Shown piece by piece: positions 10,138-19,284 of a DNA stretch of 64,000 bases. The notes below the pieces were generated by a model. It was given only the letters and a program-made list of their open reading frames with translations, was not told the origin of the DNA and made no database searches. This DNA is from Leucobacter zeae. GTDB taxonomy: Bacteria > Actinomycetota > Actinomycetes > Actinomycetales > Microbacteriaceae. The position numbers and the translations under genes are program-made. The stretch is from contig NZ_QYAB01000001.1 of NCBI RefSeq assembly GCF_016758175.1, positions 309,089-373,088 of the forward strand, given 5' to 3'. The first letter of the stretch is position 1; every line of letters starts with the position of its first letter.

Positions 10138-11883
10138 ATGAGTGCGACGATGCGCGATCCCGAGGACCTGAGGCTGTGGCGCGAGCGGCAGCGATCCGGC
10201 GAACCGACGCCGTGGGACGACCTGGGGATCCGCCTGCTCGAGGACGACGAAGCGCCCGAGCTGCTCGACGACTCGTATCTCACCGAGGACGACCTCGCGG
10301 ATCCCGGCATCCGCGCCAACGTGCGCGCGATGGGCGAGACGAACGCGCTGATCAGGTGGGTTGCCGAGGCCGACGGCGAGCGGGCGTACGGCTACTGGAA
10401 CGGACCCGCGAGCCCGTCCGGCGCCGGCGAGCGGGCTGAGGGGCGGGACGCGGGCGGAGCGGAATCCGGGCAGGTGCTGGTCTCGCTCGACTCCGAGGGC
10501 CAGTACATGATGCTGGCCGGCCGCACGCTCACCGAGGCGCTGTGCGCGGAGGGAGCGGAGTACGCGGACGGGGCGTTCGCCGCGCTGGTCGCGCGCGCCC
10601 GCGAGCTCGCGGCGGAGACGGACCCGGCGCTCGCGGACTCCCTGGTCGCCTGCGAGACGATCGCCGCGCTGCGGAATCCCGCGGTCGAAGGTCCGGGGAG
10701 GTACCGAGACGCTCGATACGCCGCCCTGCGCCAAGCGGATCCCGGTGAAGCAGCGGAGGGTCCCGCTCCCGCTCCCGCTCCCGCTCCCGCTCCCGCATCG
10801 GACCCCGCCCCCACCGAGCCTCCCGAGACCACCGACCTCCCGGAAGATCTGCTGCGATGGAGAGCGCGCGCGGCGGCGGGCGAGAGCGCCCCGTGGGATC
10901 GCTTCGGCGTGCGCTTCCTCGCCGCGGGCGAGCTGCCTGGCGAGGTTGCGAGATCCGAAGCCGACGCTGCCGAGTCTGGCGTCGAACGCGAGCGGATCGA
11001 TGCCGAGGCGACCCGGGCCACCGCCGAACTCGCGACCTGGGTGGTGGAGAGCGGCGATGGCGTGGCGCTCGGCTACTGGCACGGCCCCGAGGGTGCCTCG
11101 ATCGATACGGCGCAGATCGCCCTGCTCGAGCCCTCGGAGTGGTTCGACGCGGTTCGGGGGCGCACGCTGACCGATGCCATGTGCCTCGCGTTCGGCGAGT
11201 ACGAGGACGAGCTGATCGCTCCGCTCGCGCGGGAGTGCCGCGCGCTCGGGTTCGAGGTGACGGCCGACGCGTACGACGACTTCCCGGAGCCGGAGGCCGA
11301 CGGCCCACGCACGTACCGGTACGAGTTCAAGCAGCAGCTCGAAGCGCGTGCGCGGGCGGCCACGGTCGAAGCGGCCCGGGCCGCGGCGGAGGAGCGGGCG
11401 CGGCGCAGCGCGGCGGCTCCGAAATCGGAGGCGGTCGTCACGGGCGACCTGCTGACGGCGATCGCGGCGCTCGGGCACGGCGCCGACGACGCCGAGACCC
11501 GGGCGGTTCTTGCGCTCTTCGGGCCGTCGTTCGAGCGCAGCCAGTACCCGGTCGGCGCGGTCACCCGCACCTACTACGTCGCGGAGCGGAAGCACGCGGA
11601 GCTGATCTTCGAAGACGGCCTCTTCGAGGACGTCAGGATCTGGATCAGGAGCAGTGAGGAGCGCGGAGCGTATGCGCGGCCGGAGGGCCTCATCGACGGC
11701 GTCGGTCCCGATACGACGCGGGAGCAGATCCTCGAGCGCTTCGGAACCCCCGAGTGGTCGAACGACCGTACGGACCGGTTCTGGATCGCGGAGGACCTTC
11801 CGAACCGGGTGTTCGTGCGCTTCGAGTACGTCGACGGGCGGGTCGCGGACATCTCAGCGACCCGCGAAGCACCGGAGCGGTGA
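10138..11883 (+). CDS. Uncharacterised 581-residue protein with internal domain duplication
   Basis: I do not recognise a named family. Residues about 5-165 and 240-400 are diverged copies of one module. Both start with LRLWRER/LLRWRAR and a PW(D)DxxGxRxL segment, and both contain GYW-[NH]-GP and GRTLT-[ED]-A. They are joined by an Ala-Pro linker coded by a CCCGCT hexamer array (10756-10800). The C-terminal 150 residues form a third, different domain with AVLALFGPSFERSQYPVG and an alternating beta pattern. The protein is acidic and has no signal peptide or membrane span. Multi-domain acidic cytoplasmic proteins of this kind include SUKH-like and poly-immunity proteins; that is only an analogy, and no toxin gene is adjacent. 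The ATG follows a TACGCT -10 box (10125-10130) by seven bases. Confidence 0.75.
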   Translation: MSATMRDPEDLRLWRERQRSGEPTPWDDLGIRLLEDDEAPELLDDSYLTEDDLADPGIRANVRAMGETNALIRWVAEADGERAYGYWNGPASPSGAGERAEGRDAGGAESGQVLVSLDSEGQYMMLAGRTLTEALCAEGAEYADGAFAALVARARELAAETDPALADSLVACETIAALRNPAVEGPGRYRDARYAALRQADPGEAAEGPAPAPAPAPAPASDPAPTEPPETTDLPEDLLRWRARAAAGESAPWDRFGVRFLAAGELPGEVARSEADAAESGVERERIDAEATRATAELATWVVESGDGVALGYWHGPEGASIDTAQIALLEPSEWFDAVRGRTLTDAMCLAFGEYEDELIAPLARECRALGFEVTADAYDDFPEPEADGPRTYRYEFKQQLEARARAATVEAARAAAEERARRSAAAPKSEAVVTGDLLTAIAALGHGADDAETRAVLALFGPSFERSQYPVGAVTRTYYVAERKHAELIFEDGLFEDVRIWIRSSEERGAYARPEGLIDGVGPDTTREQILERFGTPEWSNDRTDRFWIAEDLPNRVFVRFEYVDGRVADISATREAPER

Positions 11884-12049
11884 GGGAACGCCGACGAGCG
11901 ACCCCTCGTGGTGCGTCACGAGCGCCCCACTGGGTCGCCTCCGAAGCGCTCGGACCGTCGGGGATCGGCGTCGCAGGCCCGCCGAATCCGCCGCGGCCTT
12001 CGCCCGGCGGGCAGGCCTGCCGGGACCTCGGCGACACGCACCGGCAGGG

Positions 12050-13087
12050 CTACTCCGGCCCGCGCCCGAAGAGGAGCTTCCCGATCCTGCTGCCGGGCTT
12101 CGGCACGAGCGCCTGCAGCGCCCCGTCGACGCGGGCCGGGCGCTCGATGCGATCGGAGGTGTACCAGGCCTGCTGCCGCAGCTCCGTCGCGTCGAGGCCC
12201 CAGATCTCGAGCACGTCGACGAGCCGCGACGCCGAACCGAACGCCCACGCCCAGATCTCGGGCTCGAGCGTGGAGAGCTCGCCGAACGTGGAGTAGGCGA
12301 AGACCCAGTTCTCCTCCACCTCGACATCGAACGAGTCGGCGAGCTCCGCGAGCAGCGGCCCGGCCGGGCCGGTGAGCAGCGCCTCGGCGGCGGCCAGATC
12401 CTCCGCGCGCGCGGCCGCCGCCTCGTCCGAGGCACGCGCCTGTGACTTCCGCCCGAAAGGGGAGTTCCGCCCGAAAGGGGCCTTCCGCCCGGCCGCCGCG
12501 GTGCGCTCGGACGGGCGACCCGCGTCGACGTAGGCGGTGAATCCCGCCGAGGTCGGCAGATCCAGCGCGACGGCGCGTTTGCGGAACGCATCGACCGCTG
12601 ACTCGTCGACCGAGGTGCGCTCGAAGTCGAAGAACCCCGCAGCGTTCACGACGGTGGATGCCGCGGCGAGCAGGGTGGCGGCGCCGGGCCCGTTCGCGTC
12701 GAGGTACAGGTGCGGGAGCGCCATCCCGTGGCGGATCGCGATGTAGCCGCGCCGCGACGGAGACCCGTCGCCCTCGCCCGTCCAGAACCTCCAGCCGTGG
12801 TTGCCGAACTCGAATCGCTGCGGTGCGTGGCCGGAGATGAGGGTCATGCTGGCGTCGTCGAGCACGAGGCTCGGCAGCGGCTCCGAGCGTTCGCGGGGAG
12901 CCAACCAGGAGATGTAGGAGAGGCCGTTCGCCGTGGCGAAGGCGAGGAGCGCCTCCTGCTGGGCGTCGCTGTGCTGCTTGCCGGGGAGCACGGAGCTCAG
13001 CGCCTCCGCGGCCGATCGGCGCCTCGGAGACTCCGCGAGCGGTGCGGCGTCGAACCAGTAGTCCTCGTTCGCGTCGGAGCTCCTCAT
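12050..13087 (-). CDS. Uncharacterised 345-residue protein
   Basis: The frame is well supported by a GGAGGAG ribosome site six bases before the ATG and by codon bias, but I cannot name the family. Residues 95-150 contain a FEFGNHGWRFWTGEG stretch followed by GYIAIRHG and LPHLYLDANG. The LPH-x-x-LDA pattern resembles one I associate with actinobacterial hypothetical proteins, at low confidence. A short in-frame repeat, PFGRN-S-PFGRK, sits in a charged linker near residue 210. The C-terminal third is helical and ends with RIGKLLFGRGPE. No signal peptide or transmembrane segment is seen. It converges on the equally unknown gene at 10138-11883 across a 166-base gap holding a GGCAGGCCTGCC palindrome (12010-12021). 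Confidence 0.75.
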   Translation of the reverse strand: MRSSDANEDYWFDAAPLAESPRRRSAAEALSSVLPGKQHSDAQQEALLAFATANGLSYISWLAPRERSEPLPSLVLDDASMTLISGHAPQRFEFGNHGWRFWTGEGDGSPSRRGYIAIRHGMALPHLYLDANGPGAATLLAAASTVVNAAGFFDFERTSVDESAVDAFRKRAVALDLPTSAGFTAYVDAGRPSERTAAAGRKAPFGRNSPFGRKSQARASDEAAAARAEDLAAAEALLTGPAGPLLAELADSFDVEVEENWVFAYSTFGELSTLEPEIWAWAFGSASRLVDVLEIWGLDATELRQQAWYTSDRIERPARVDGALQALVPKPGSRIGKLLFGRGPE

Positions 13088-13305
13088 CGTGCTCTCCTCC
13101 CCGCGGCCCGGATATGCGGGTTCCGCACGCGGCGCCGGCGCGCCGATCCGGCAATTCTCGCAGATTCCCGACCGCGCGCCTTGCTACGATCGGACACTCG
13201 CGCTGCGGAGGATGAGACCCGCGGGCGGAAGGACGACGATGGGGCGTCGTCGGGACCGCGGTTCGCGGGAGGGCGGCGATCCCTGCTCGCTGCGGGAGGA
13301 GAACG

Positions 13306-14265
13306 ATGGGCGAACGAGGCATCCGGAGACGGCAGCGCGTCGGCGTGCTGCTCGCGCTGCTCGCTGCCGGGTTCGCGGCGCTCGTCATCGCGCCGGGGAT
13401 CGTGCCGGGCGACACGGCGTTCGCCCTGCCGTTCGACGCCGTGCTCCCGTGGCTCGGCGCTCCGATCGCGCTCGTGCTCATCGCGGCGCTCGTGCGCCGC
13501 GCTTGGCTCGGGACCCTGGCGGGCGTCGCGGCGGCGGTGGTGTGGGCCGTGGCGTTCCTGCCGGGGATCCTGCCCCTGACCCCCGCGGCGGGCAGCGGCG
13601 TTGAGCCGGTGGGCGTGCTGTCGCAGAACCTCCGCGGGGCGGCCGGGGATCCCGAGGCGACGGCCCGGGCCGCGCTCGACCGCGGACCCGATCTCATCGC
13701 GTTCCAGGAGCTCGACGCGGCCTCGCGCGCGCCGGTCGCGGCGGTGCTCGACGAGGAGTACCCGCACTCGGCGACGGTGGGCACGCTCGGCGTGTGGAGC
13801 CGAGTCCCCATCGAGCGCCTCGAGCCGCTCGACCTCGGGCTCGGCTGGTTCCGGGCGATGCGGTTCGACCTCGCGCATCCGGACGGCCCGATCCGCGTCT
13901 ACGCCGCGCACGCCGCCTCTGCCCGGGTCTTCTCGCACGCGCAGCGGGACGAGATGCTCGCGGAGCTCGCCGAGCTCGTGCGCGACGATCCCGCCGAGCG
14001 GGTCGTCGCCCTCGGGGACTTCAACGCGGGCAGCTCGGACCGCGTGCTCGCGCCGCTGCTGGAGGAGATGGTCGAGCCGAACCAGACCTCGGGCGGTTTC
14101 GGCTTCAGCTGGCCGGGGAGGTTTCCGTTCGTGCGGCTCGATCACGTGCTCGTCCGGGGGCTCGACGCGACGTCGGCGGACACCGTGCGCCTCGGTGAGA
14201 GCGACCATCTCGCCGTGACGGCCGAGCTCGTGCCGGCGGAACGGGACGCCGCCGGCGAGCGGTAG
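13306..14265 (+). CDS. Membrane-anchored endonuclease/exonuclease/phosphatase family protein
   Basis: The 319-residue protein has three N-terminal hydrophobic segments (about 10-32, 42-66 and 68-92) followed by an EEP-fold domain from residue 100. Metal and catalytic positions are visible as LSQNLRG (Asn), AFQELD (Glu), the paired His in YAAHAAS, GDFNAG (Asp/Asn) and the terminal SDH. The membrane topology would place the hydrolase on the outer face, as in many actinobacterial homologues. Likely substrates are phosphodiesters or phosphomonoesters (nucleic acid, lipid or nucleotide) and cannot be narrowed further. The ATG is preceded by GGAGGAG, and a TACGAT -10-like hexamer sits at 13195-13200. 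Confidence 0.88.
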   Translation: MGERGIRRRQRVGVLLALLAAGFAALVIAPGIVPGDTAFALPFDAVLPWLGAPIALVLIAALVRRAWLGTLAGVAAAVVWAVAFLPGILPLTPAAGSGVEPVGVLSQNLRGAAGDPEATARAALDRGPDLIAFQELDAASRAPVAAVLDEEYPHSATVGTLGVWSRVPIERLEPLDLGLGWFRAMRFDLAHPDGPIRVYAAHAASARVFSHAQRDEMLAELAELVRDDPAERVVALGDFNAGSSDRVLAPLLEEMVEPNQTSGGFGFSWPGRFPFVRLDHVLVRGLDATSADTVRLGESDHLAVTAELVPAERDAAGER

Positions 14266-14280
14266 ATCCGAGGCGGCCGG

Positions 14281-15468
14281 CTACGCGCCGAGCGCCCGGG
14301 CGATGCGCTCGGGCGACAGCGCCGCGTCGATCGCGAGCTGCGCCGCCCCGGAGATCGCGGCGTTCCCCGCCGCGCGCGACGGGGCGATCGTGAGGTGCTC
14401 CGTCGAGAGCGGGATCGACCTGGCATAGACGACCTCCCGCACGCCGGCCACGAGGTGCTCGGCCGCCTGCGCCATCGTGCCGCCGATCACGATCGTCGAG
14501 GGGTTCATGAGGCTCACGCAGACCGTGAGCACCTCGCCGATGTCGCGGCCGGCCTGGCGGATGGCCTGGATCGCCGCGACGTCGCCCGATTTCGCGAGGG
14601 CGACCACATCGCTCGGCCGTTCGAGCCGCCGTTCCGCGGTGCTGAGCGCTCGCGCGAGCGCCCGGCCCGAGGCGACGGCTTCGAGGCAGCCGCGGTTGCC
14701 GCAGGGGCAGGGGGCGTCGGCGGCACGCGCGAGGGCGACGTGGCCGATATCGCCCGCGGCGCCCTGCGCGCCGCGGCGCAGCGTGCCCCCCGAGACGATG
14801 CCGGCGCCGATGCCGCTCGCGACCTTGACGAAGATGAGGTCGGTGACGCCTGGCCAGGAGGTGCTGAGCTCGCCGAGGGCCATGATGTTCACGTCGTTGT
14901 CGACGAGCACGGGCGCGTCGAGGGACTGCCGGATCGCCGCCGGCACATCGAAGCGATCCCAACCGGGCATGATCGGCGGGTTGATGGGACGGCCGGTCGA
15001 GAACTCCACGGGACCGGGCACCCCGATCCCGACGCCCGCGACCCGATCGGGCCCGTACCCGAGGCCTGCGAGCAGCTCGTGGGCGGAGTGCAGGATCCAG
15101 TCGATCGAGACCTCCGGGCCCTCGCCGATCTCGTGGGCGGATGAGGTCTCGGCGAGCAGGTTCCCGTCGAGATCCGTGATCGCGAGGCGCGCGTGGAGCG
15201 CGCCGAGGTCCGCAGCGACGACCACCTGCGCACGCGGATTGAACGCGATCTGCGATGATGGGCGGCCCCCGGTCGATGCGGCGTCCTCGACGGGAGAGAC
15301 GAGGCGCAGCTCGAGCAGCTGGTCGATGCGCTGGCTGACCGTCGGGCGCGAGAGCCCGGTGAGCTGGGCGAGTTCCGCGCGGGTGCGCGGGCGTCCGTCC
15401 CTGAGATGCTGCAGCAGCCCGCCCGCCGTCGACGCGACGGGGCCGTTCAGCGGGGGAAGGGGAGGCAC
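14281..15468 (-). CDS. ROK-family transcriptional repressor
   Basis: The 395-residue protein has a winged helix at residues 20-80 (TRAELAQLTGLSRPTVSQRI, the NagC/Mlc type). A sugar-kinase-like ROK domain follows with GIGVPGPV, the DNDVN segment and the zinc-binding CPCGNRGCLEA motif. It is expected to be a DNA-binding sugar sensor. It is transcribed divergently from the carbohydrate operon starting at 15564 and is its obvious regulator. The GTG at 15468 has a TTTACT -10-like box (15475-15480) six bases upstream, inside the symmetric GCTTT-N4-AAAGC site, so autorepression is likely. Confidence 0.92.
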   Translation of the reverse strand: MPPLPPLNGPVASTAGGLLQHLRDGRPRTRAELAQLTGLSRPTVSQRIDQLLELRLVSPVEDAASTGGRPSSQIAFNPRAQVVVAADLGALHARLAITDLDGNLLAETSSAHEIGEGPEVSIDWILHSAHELLAGLGYGPDRVAGVGIGVPGPVEFSTGRPINPPIMPGWDRFDVPAAIRQSLDAPVLVDNDVNIMALGELSTSWPGVTDLIFVKVASGIGAGIVSGGTLRRGAQGAAGDIGHVALARAADAPCPCGNRGCLEAVASGRALARALSTAERRLERPSDVVALAKSGDVAAIQAIRQAGRDIGEVLTVCVSLMNPSTIVIGGTMAQAAEHLVAGVREVVYARSIPLSTEHLTIAPSRAAGNAAISGAAQLAIDAALSPERIARALGA

Positions 15469-15537
15469 GCTTTCAGTAAAGCACAGCGCGAAGTCGGGTA
15501 ACGATTCGATTGCTTATGAAAGATGCTTGACAAAAGT
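15469..15537. promoter_or_regulatory. Divergent promoter/operator region of the ROK regulator and sugar operon
   Basis: GCTTT-CAGT-AAAGC (15469-15482) is a perfect short inverted repeat abutting the ROK start. Two related CTT-N4-AAG sites follow at 15513-15522 and 15526-15536. A TTGACA hexamer (15527-15532) could be the -35 of the rightward operon. Assignment as ROK operators is inferred from symmetry, repetition and position. Confidence 0.55.
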
Positions 15538-15563
15538 GGGGGATGGAGGATCACAATGGTCGC

Positions 15564-16664
15564 ATGTCCTCGACGACGAAGACCCCCGCGGCAGGCCCGC
15601 GCATCGGCATGCTCGGTGCCGGGTTCATGGCGCGCACGCACACCCGCTCGGCACTGGCGGCGGGCGCCGAACTGGCGGCGCTCGCGTCGTCCGGCCCCGA
15701 GAGCGCGGCCCGCGCGGCAACCGCACTCGGGTACGCGCGCGCGCTCGACCCCGATGCGCTGCTCGCCGAAGCGCTGCCCGTCGTGCACGTCTGCACGCCG
15801 AACCGGAGCCACGTCGGCTACGCGCGGACCGCGATCCGCTCCGGTTCGTACGTGATCTGCGAGAAGCCGCTCGCGACGAACGGCGCGGAGGCCGCCGCCC
15901 TCGCATCCGAAGCCGCGGCCGCGGGACTCCCCGGGGCGGTTCCCTTCGTCTACCGCTACCACCCGATGGTGCGCGAGGCCCGTTCGCGGATCGCGTCGGG
16001 AGAGTCGGGCGCCGTGCTCACGGTCTCCGGCCAGTACCTCCAGGATTGGCTGCTCGACGCCGATGACGACAACTGGCGCGTGGGCGCCGATGCCGGGGGG
16101 CCGTCGCGCGCCTTCGCCGACATCGGATCGCATCTCGTCGACCTCGTCGAGTTCGTGAGCGGAGACCGCATCGCGAAGCTCGTCGCCACCACCCGCACCG
16201 TGCACGGCGAGCGGGCCGGCCGCGAGGTCTCGACGGAGGACTCGGTGGCGCTCGCGGTGGAGCTCGCGGGCGGCGGCATCGGGACGCTGCTCGTCTCCCA
16301 GGTCGCCCCCGGGCGCAAGAACGGACTCGTGCTCGAGATCGCGGGGGCCCGCGAGAGCGTGCGCTTCGAGCAGGAGGATCCCGAGCGGCTCTGGGTCGGG
16401 CGGCGCGGGCACTCCCTGCTGCTCCGCCGCGATCCCGAGACCCTGTCGGCCGACGCCGCCCGCCTGTCGTCGCTGCCCTCGGGGCACGCGCTCGGCTACC
16501 TCGACGCGTTCGACGCGTTCATGGCCGATGCCTACGCGGTCGCGTCGGGCGAGGAGCGCGAGGGGCTGCCGACCTTCGCCGACGGTGCGCGCGCCGCGGC
16601 CCTCACCGACGCCGTGCTGGCATCGGCGGCGAGCGGGACCTGGATCGAGGTGGGGGCCGAGTGA
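15564..16664 (+). CDS. Gfo/Idh/MocA-family NAD(P)-dependent sugar dehydrogenase
   Basis: The 366-residue oxidoreductase opens with a Rossmann fold (RIGMLGAGFMARTHT), contains the family-typical CEKPLA (about residue 90-95) with its catalytic Lys, and has the C-terminal substrate domain with FADIGSHLVDLVE including the conserved D and H. It should oxidise or reduce a sugar, polyol or glycoside hydroxyl. It is the first gene of a seven-gene operon and overlaps the ATPase gene by four bases (GTGA). The ATG at 15564 is chosen because GGAGGA (15545-15550) lies in front of it; an in-frame ATG at 15543 has no ribosome site. The substrate is not evident; inositol, keto-sugars and glycosides are possible. 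Confidence 0.9.
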   Translation: MSSTTKTPAAGPRIGMLGAGFMARTHTRSALAAGAELAALASSGPESAARAATALGYARALDPDALLAEALPVVHVCTPNRSHVGYARTAIRSGSYVICEKPLATNGAEAAALASEAAAAGLPGAVPFVYRYHPMVREARSRIASGESGAVLTVSGQYLQDWLLDADDDNWRVGADAGGPSRAFADIGSHLVDLVEFVSGDRIAKLVATTRTVHGERAGREVSTEDSVALAVELAGGGIGTLLVSQVAPGRKNGLVLEIAGARESVRFEQEDPERLWVGRRGHSLLLRRDPETLSADAARLSSLPSGHALGYLDAFDAFMADAYAVASGEEREGLPTFADGARAAALTDAVLASAASGTWIEVGAE

Positions 16665-18244
16665 ACGACGCCGAGCGGAACGCGGTGGACGGGGCCGCAG
16701 CGGCGCCCGTGCGCGGTGCAGATGCGGCACCCGTGCGCGGTGCCGATGCAGCACCCGTGCTCTCCGTCGTCGGTGTGCGCAAGCAGTTCTTCGGCGTCGA
16801 GGTGCTGCACGGCGTCTCGCTCGACCTCGTGCCCGGCACCGTGCACGGCCTCGTCGGCGAGAACGGCGCGGGCAAGTCGACCGTCATGAAGATCATCGCC
16901 GGAGTGCATCGCCGCGACGGCGGCGACGTGCGGATCGACGGCGCGAGCGTCGATTTCGGCCACCCGGTCGAGGCGGCGGCCGCCGGCGTCGCGACCGTGT
17001 TCCAGGAGTTCAACCTGCTGCCCGACCGCACGGTCGCGCAGAACGTCTTCCTCGGCCGGGAGCCGAGACGCCGCGGGCTCGTCGACACCGCCGGCATGCG
17101 TCGCGCGACGCGCGAACTCCTCGACGACCTCGGTATCCCGGGCATCTCGCCCGATGCGCAGGTGGGCGGCCTCACCGTCGCCGAGCAGCAGATCGTCGAG
17201 ATCGTGAAGGCGCTCTCGATCGACGCCCGGGTGATCTCGATGGACGAACCGACGGCGGCGCTCGCCGACCACGAGGTCGCGATCCTCTACCGCGTCGTCA
17301 GGCGCCTGCGCGATCGCGGGGTCGCGATCCTCTACGTCTCGCACCGTCTGCAGGAGATCTTCGATCTCTGCGACACCATCACCGTGATGAAGGACGGCGC
17401 GCTCGTGTCGAGCGATCCGGCCTCGGAGCTGGACCAGGCCACGCTCGTGCGGCGCATGGTCGGCCGCCCCATCAGCGCCTACTACCCCGGCCCCGAGCCG
17501 GGTACCGAGGTCGGTGCACCCCTCGTCGAGGTCGTGGGCGGCGGCAACGCCCAGCTCGACGGGATCGATCTCGAACTGCGCGCAGGCGAGGTCGTCGGCG
17601 TCTCGGGCCTGCAGGGCTCGGGCCGCACCGAGCTCGTCGAGGCGATCTTCGGCGCCGCGCCCTTCACTCGGGGCGCGCTGCGGGTGGACGGCTCCGAGAG
17701 TCCGATCCGCCGCCCGCGCCAGGCCGTGCGCCGCGGCATCGCGCTCGTCACGGAGGATCGCAAGCGCACGGGCCTCGCGCTGCACCAGTCGATCCTCGAC
17801 AACGCGCTCCTCGCGATCCGGAGCGTCTTCCCCGGTCGCACCCGCGCGAAGCGCGCGGAGCTCCCGGGCATGTTCGACGCCCTCGAGCTCGTGAGCCGCG
17901 GTCCCGGACAGGAGGTGCAGGCGCTCTCGGGCGGCAACCAGCAGAAGGTCGTGCTCGCCAAGTGGCTCGCGACCGCGCCGCGCGTCGTGCTCCTGGACGA
18001 ACCGACCCGCGGCATCGACGTCGGCGCCAAGGTCGCCGTGTACCGGCTCGTCCGCGATCTCGCGCGCGACGGCGTCGCGATCCTGCTCGTCTCGAGCGAA
18101 CTGCCCGAGGTGATCGGCATGTCCGATCGGATCATCGTGATGCGGGACGGCCGGATCGCGGGCGAGCTGCCCGCCGGGTCGACCGAGGAGACCGTGCTCG
18201 CGCTCGCCACCGGCGCGGAGGACCCCCAAGGAGGAGCGCGATGA
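16661..18244 (+). CDS. Sugar ABC transporter ATPase, double NBD (RbsA/MglA type)
   Basis: The 527-residue protein contains two ABC cassettes. The first has Walker A GENGAGKS and Walker B VISMDEPTAAL, plus a degenerate signature around GGLTVAEQQ. The second half has the modified Walker A GLQGSGRTE, a full LSGGNQQK signature and VVLLDEPTRGIDVG. This two-domain architecture is that of CUT2 importers for monosaccharides and polyols. It energises the two following permeases at the inner face of the membrane. The GTG start overlaps the upstream stop, and its own end overlaps the next ATG (ATGA), showing tight coupling. The N-terminal 25 residues are an Ala/Val/Arg repeat coded by a GCACCCGTGCGCGGTGC DNA repeat. 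Confidence 0.95.
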   Translation: MNDAERNAVDGAAAAPVRGADAAPVRGADAAPVLSVVGVRKQFFGVEVLHGVSLDLVPGTVHGLVGENGAGKSTVMKIIAGVHRRDGGDVRIDGASVDFGHPVEAAAAGVATVFQEFNLLPDRTVAQNVFLGREPRRRGLVDTAGMRRATRELLDDLGIPGISPDAQVGGLTVAEQQIVEIVKALSIDARVISMDEPTAALADHEVAILYRVVRRLRDRGVAILYVSHRLQEIFDLCDTITVMKDGALVSSDPASELDQATLVRRMVGRPISAYYPGPEPGTEVGAPLVEVVGGGNAQLDGIDLELRAGEVVGVSGLQGSGRTELVEAIFGAAPFTRGALRVDGSESPIRRPRQAVRRGIALVTEDRKRTGLALHQSILDNALLAIRSVFPGRTRAKRAELPGMFDALELVSRGPGQEVQALSGGNQQKVVLAKWLATAPRVVLLDEPTRGIDVGAKVAVYRLVRDLARDGVAILLVSSELPEVIGMSDRIIVMRDGRIAGELPAGSTEETVLALATGAEDPQGGAR

Positions 18245-19284
18245 GCGCATGGCTGCGGCGGCTCGACACCACCGCGATCGTCTATCTCGCCCTGATCGCG
18301 GTGCTCGCGCTGAGCGCGGTGCTCGTGGCGACGACGGGGCGCAACCTGTTCAGCCCCGGCAGCATCCGCGACATCCTGACCGGGATGAGCGTGCTCGGCT
18401 TCGTCGCGATCGGACAGACGCTCGTGATCCTCGCCGGCTCCCTGGATCTCTCCGTGCCCTACGTCGTGAGCCTCACGAGCCTCGTCGCGGCCGAGACGAT
18501 GCGCGGCAGCTCGAGCATGATCGTGCCCGGAGTGCTGCTCGCGCTCGCCGTCGCCGCGGCGATCGGCCTCGCGAACGGGCTCATCGTCACCTTCCTCAGG
18601 GTCCACGGCTTCGTCACGACGCTCGGCGTCGGGCTCATCCTCAAGGGGTACCTCGACACCAACTACAAGGGCACCGCGGGCGAGGTGCCGTGGGCGTTCC
18701 AGCTCTTCGGTGCGACGGGGGTCGGACCGGTGCCCGTCTCGACGATCGTCATGCTGGCCCTCGCGGGCGGCGTGGCGTTCCTGCTCGCACGCGGGAGCTT
18801 CGGCCACCATCTCTACGCGGTGGGCGGCAGCCCCGAGGTCGCGCGCCTCTCGGGCGTGCGCACCCGGCGCCCCGTGATCTGGGCGCATGTGCTCTGCTCG
18901 GTGTTCGCGGGGTTCGCCGGGCTGCTCCTCGCGAGCCGGCTGGGCGTCGGGAGCCCGACCGTCGGCACCCAGGGCGGGTACGACCTGCTCTCGATCGCCG
19001 CGGTCGTGCTCGGCGGCACGCTCCTCGCGGGCGGGCGCGGCTCGATCTGGGGTACGATCGGAGGCGTCGCGATTTTCGCGGTGCTGGACAGCCTCATGAG
19101 CGTGCTGCAGGTGAACCCCTTCCTCAAGGACGTCGTGCGCGGCGCCGTGATCGTCGTGGCGGTCGCCGTCTACTCGCGCCGCCGCCTCGTGGCCAGGCGC
19201 GAGCGGTTCACGCGGACGGGCGCCGAGGCCCCCGCCGACGGTCCGCCCGTCGCCGCGGCCGGGATCACCGGAGGTGCGTCATGA
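18241..19284 (+). CDS. Sugar ABC transporter permease 1 (CUT2/RbsC type)
   Basis: The 347-residue integral membrane protein has eight to ten hydrophobic helices beginning at residue 12. It carries the BPD_transp_2 hallmarks: GQTLVILAGSLDLSV and the C-terminal VVLGGTLLAGGRGSIWGT cytoplasmic loop that contacts the ATPase. It forms the transmembrane channel together with the next gene. Start and stop overlap both neighbours by four bases. The last 35 residues are a charged and Pro-Ala-rich cytoplasmic tail. Confidence 0.94.
   Translation: MSAWLRRLDTTAIVYLALIAVLALSAVLVATTGRNLFSPGSIRDILTGMSVLGFVAIGQTLVILAGSLDLSVPYVVSLTSLVAAETMRGSSSMIVPGVLLALAVAAAIGLANGLIVTFLRVHGFVTTLGVGLILKGYLDTNYKGTAGEVPWAFQLFGATGVGPVPVSTIVMLALAGGVAFLLARGSFGHHLYAVGGSPEVARLSGVRTRRPVIWAHVLCSVFAGFAGLLLASRLGVGSPTVGTQGGYDLLSIAAVVLGGTLLAGGRGSIWGTIGGVAIFAVLDSLMSVLQVNPFLKDVVRGAVIVVAVAVYSRRRLVARRERFTRTGAEAPADGPPVAAAGITGGAS

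Noticed and set aside
10756..10806. The CCCGCT array as an intergenic break splitting the 10138-11883 gene
   Set aside because: The array is a multiple of three, keeps frame, and joins two copies of the same module, so it is an in-frame Ala-Pro linker.
16661..18244. Two separate ATPase genes
   Set aside because: The frame is continuous and both cassettes lie in one 527-residue RbsA-type protein.
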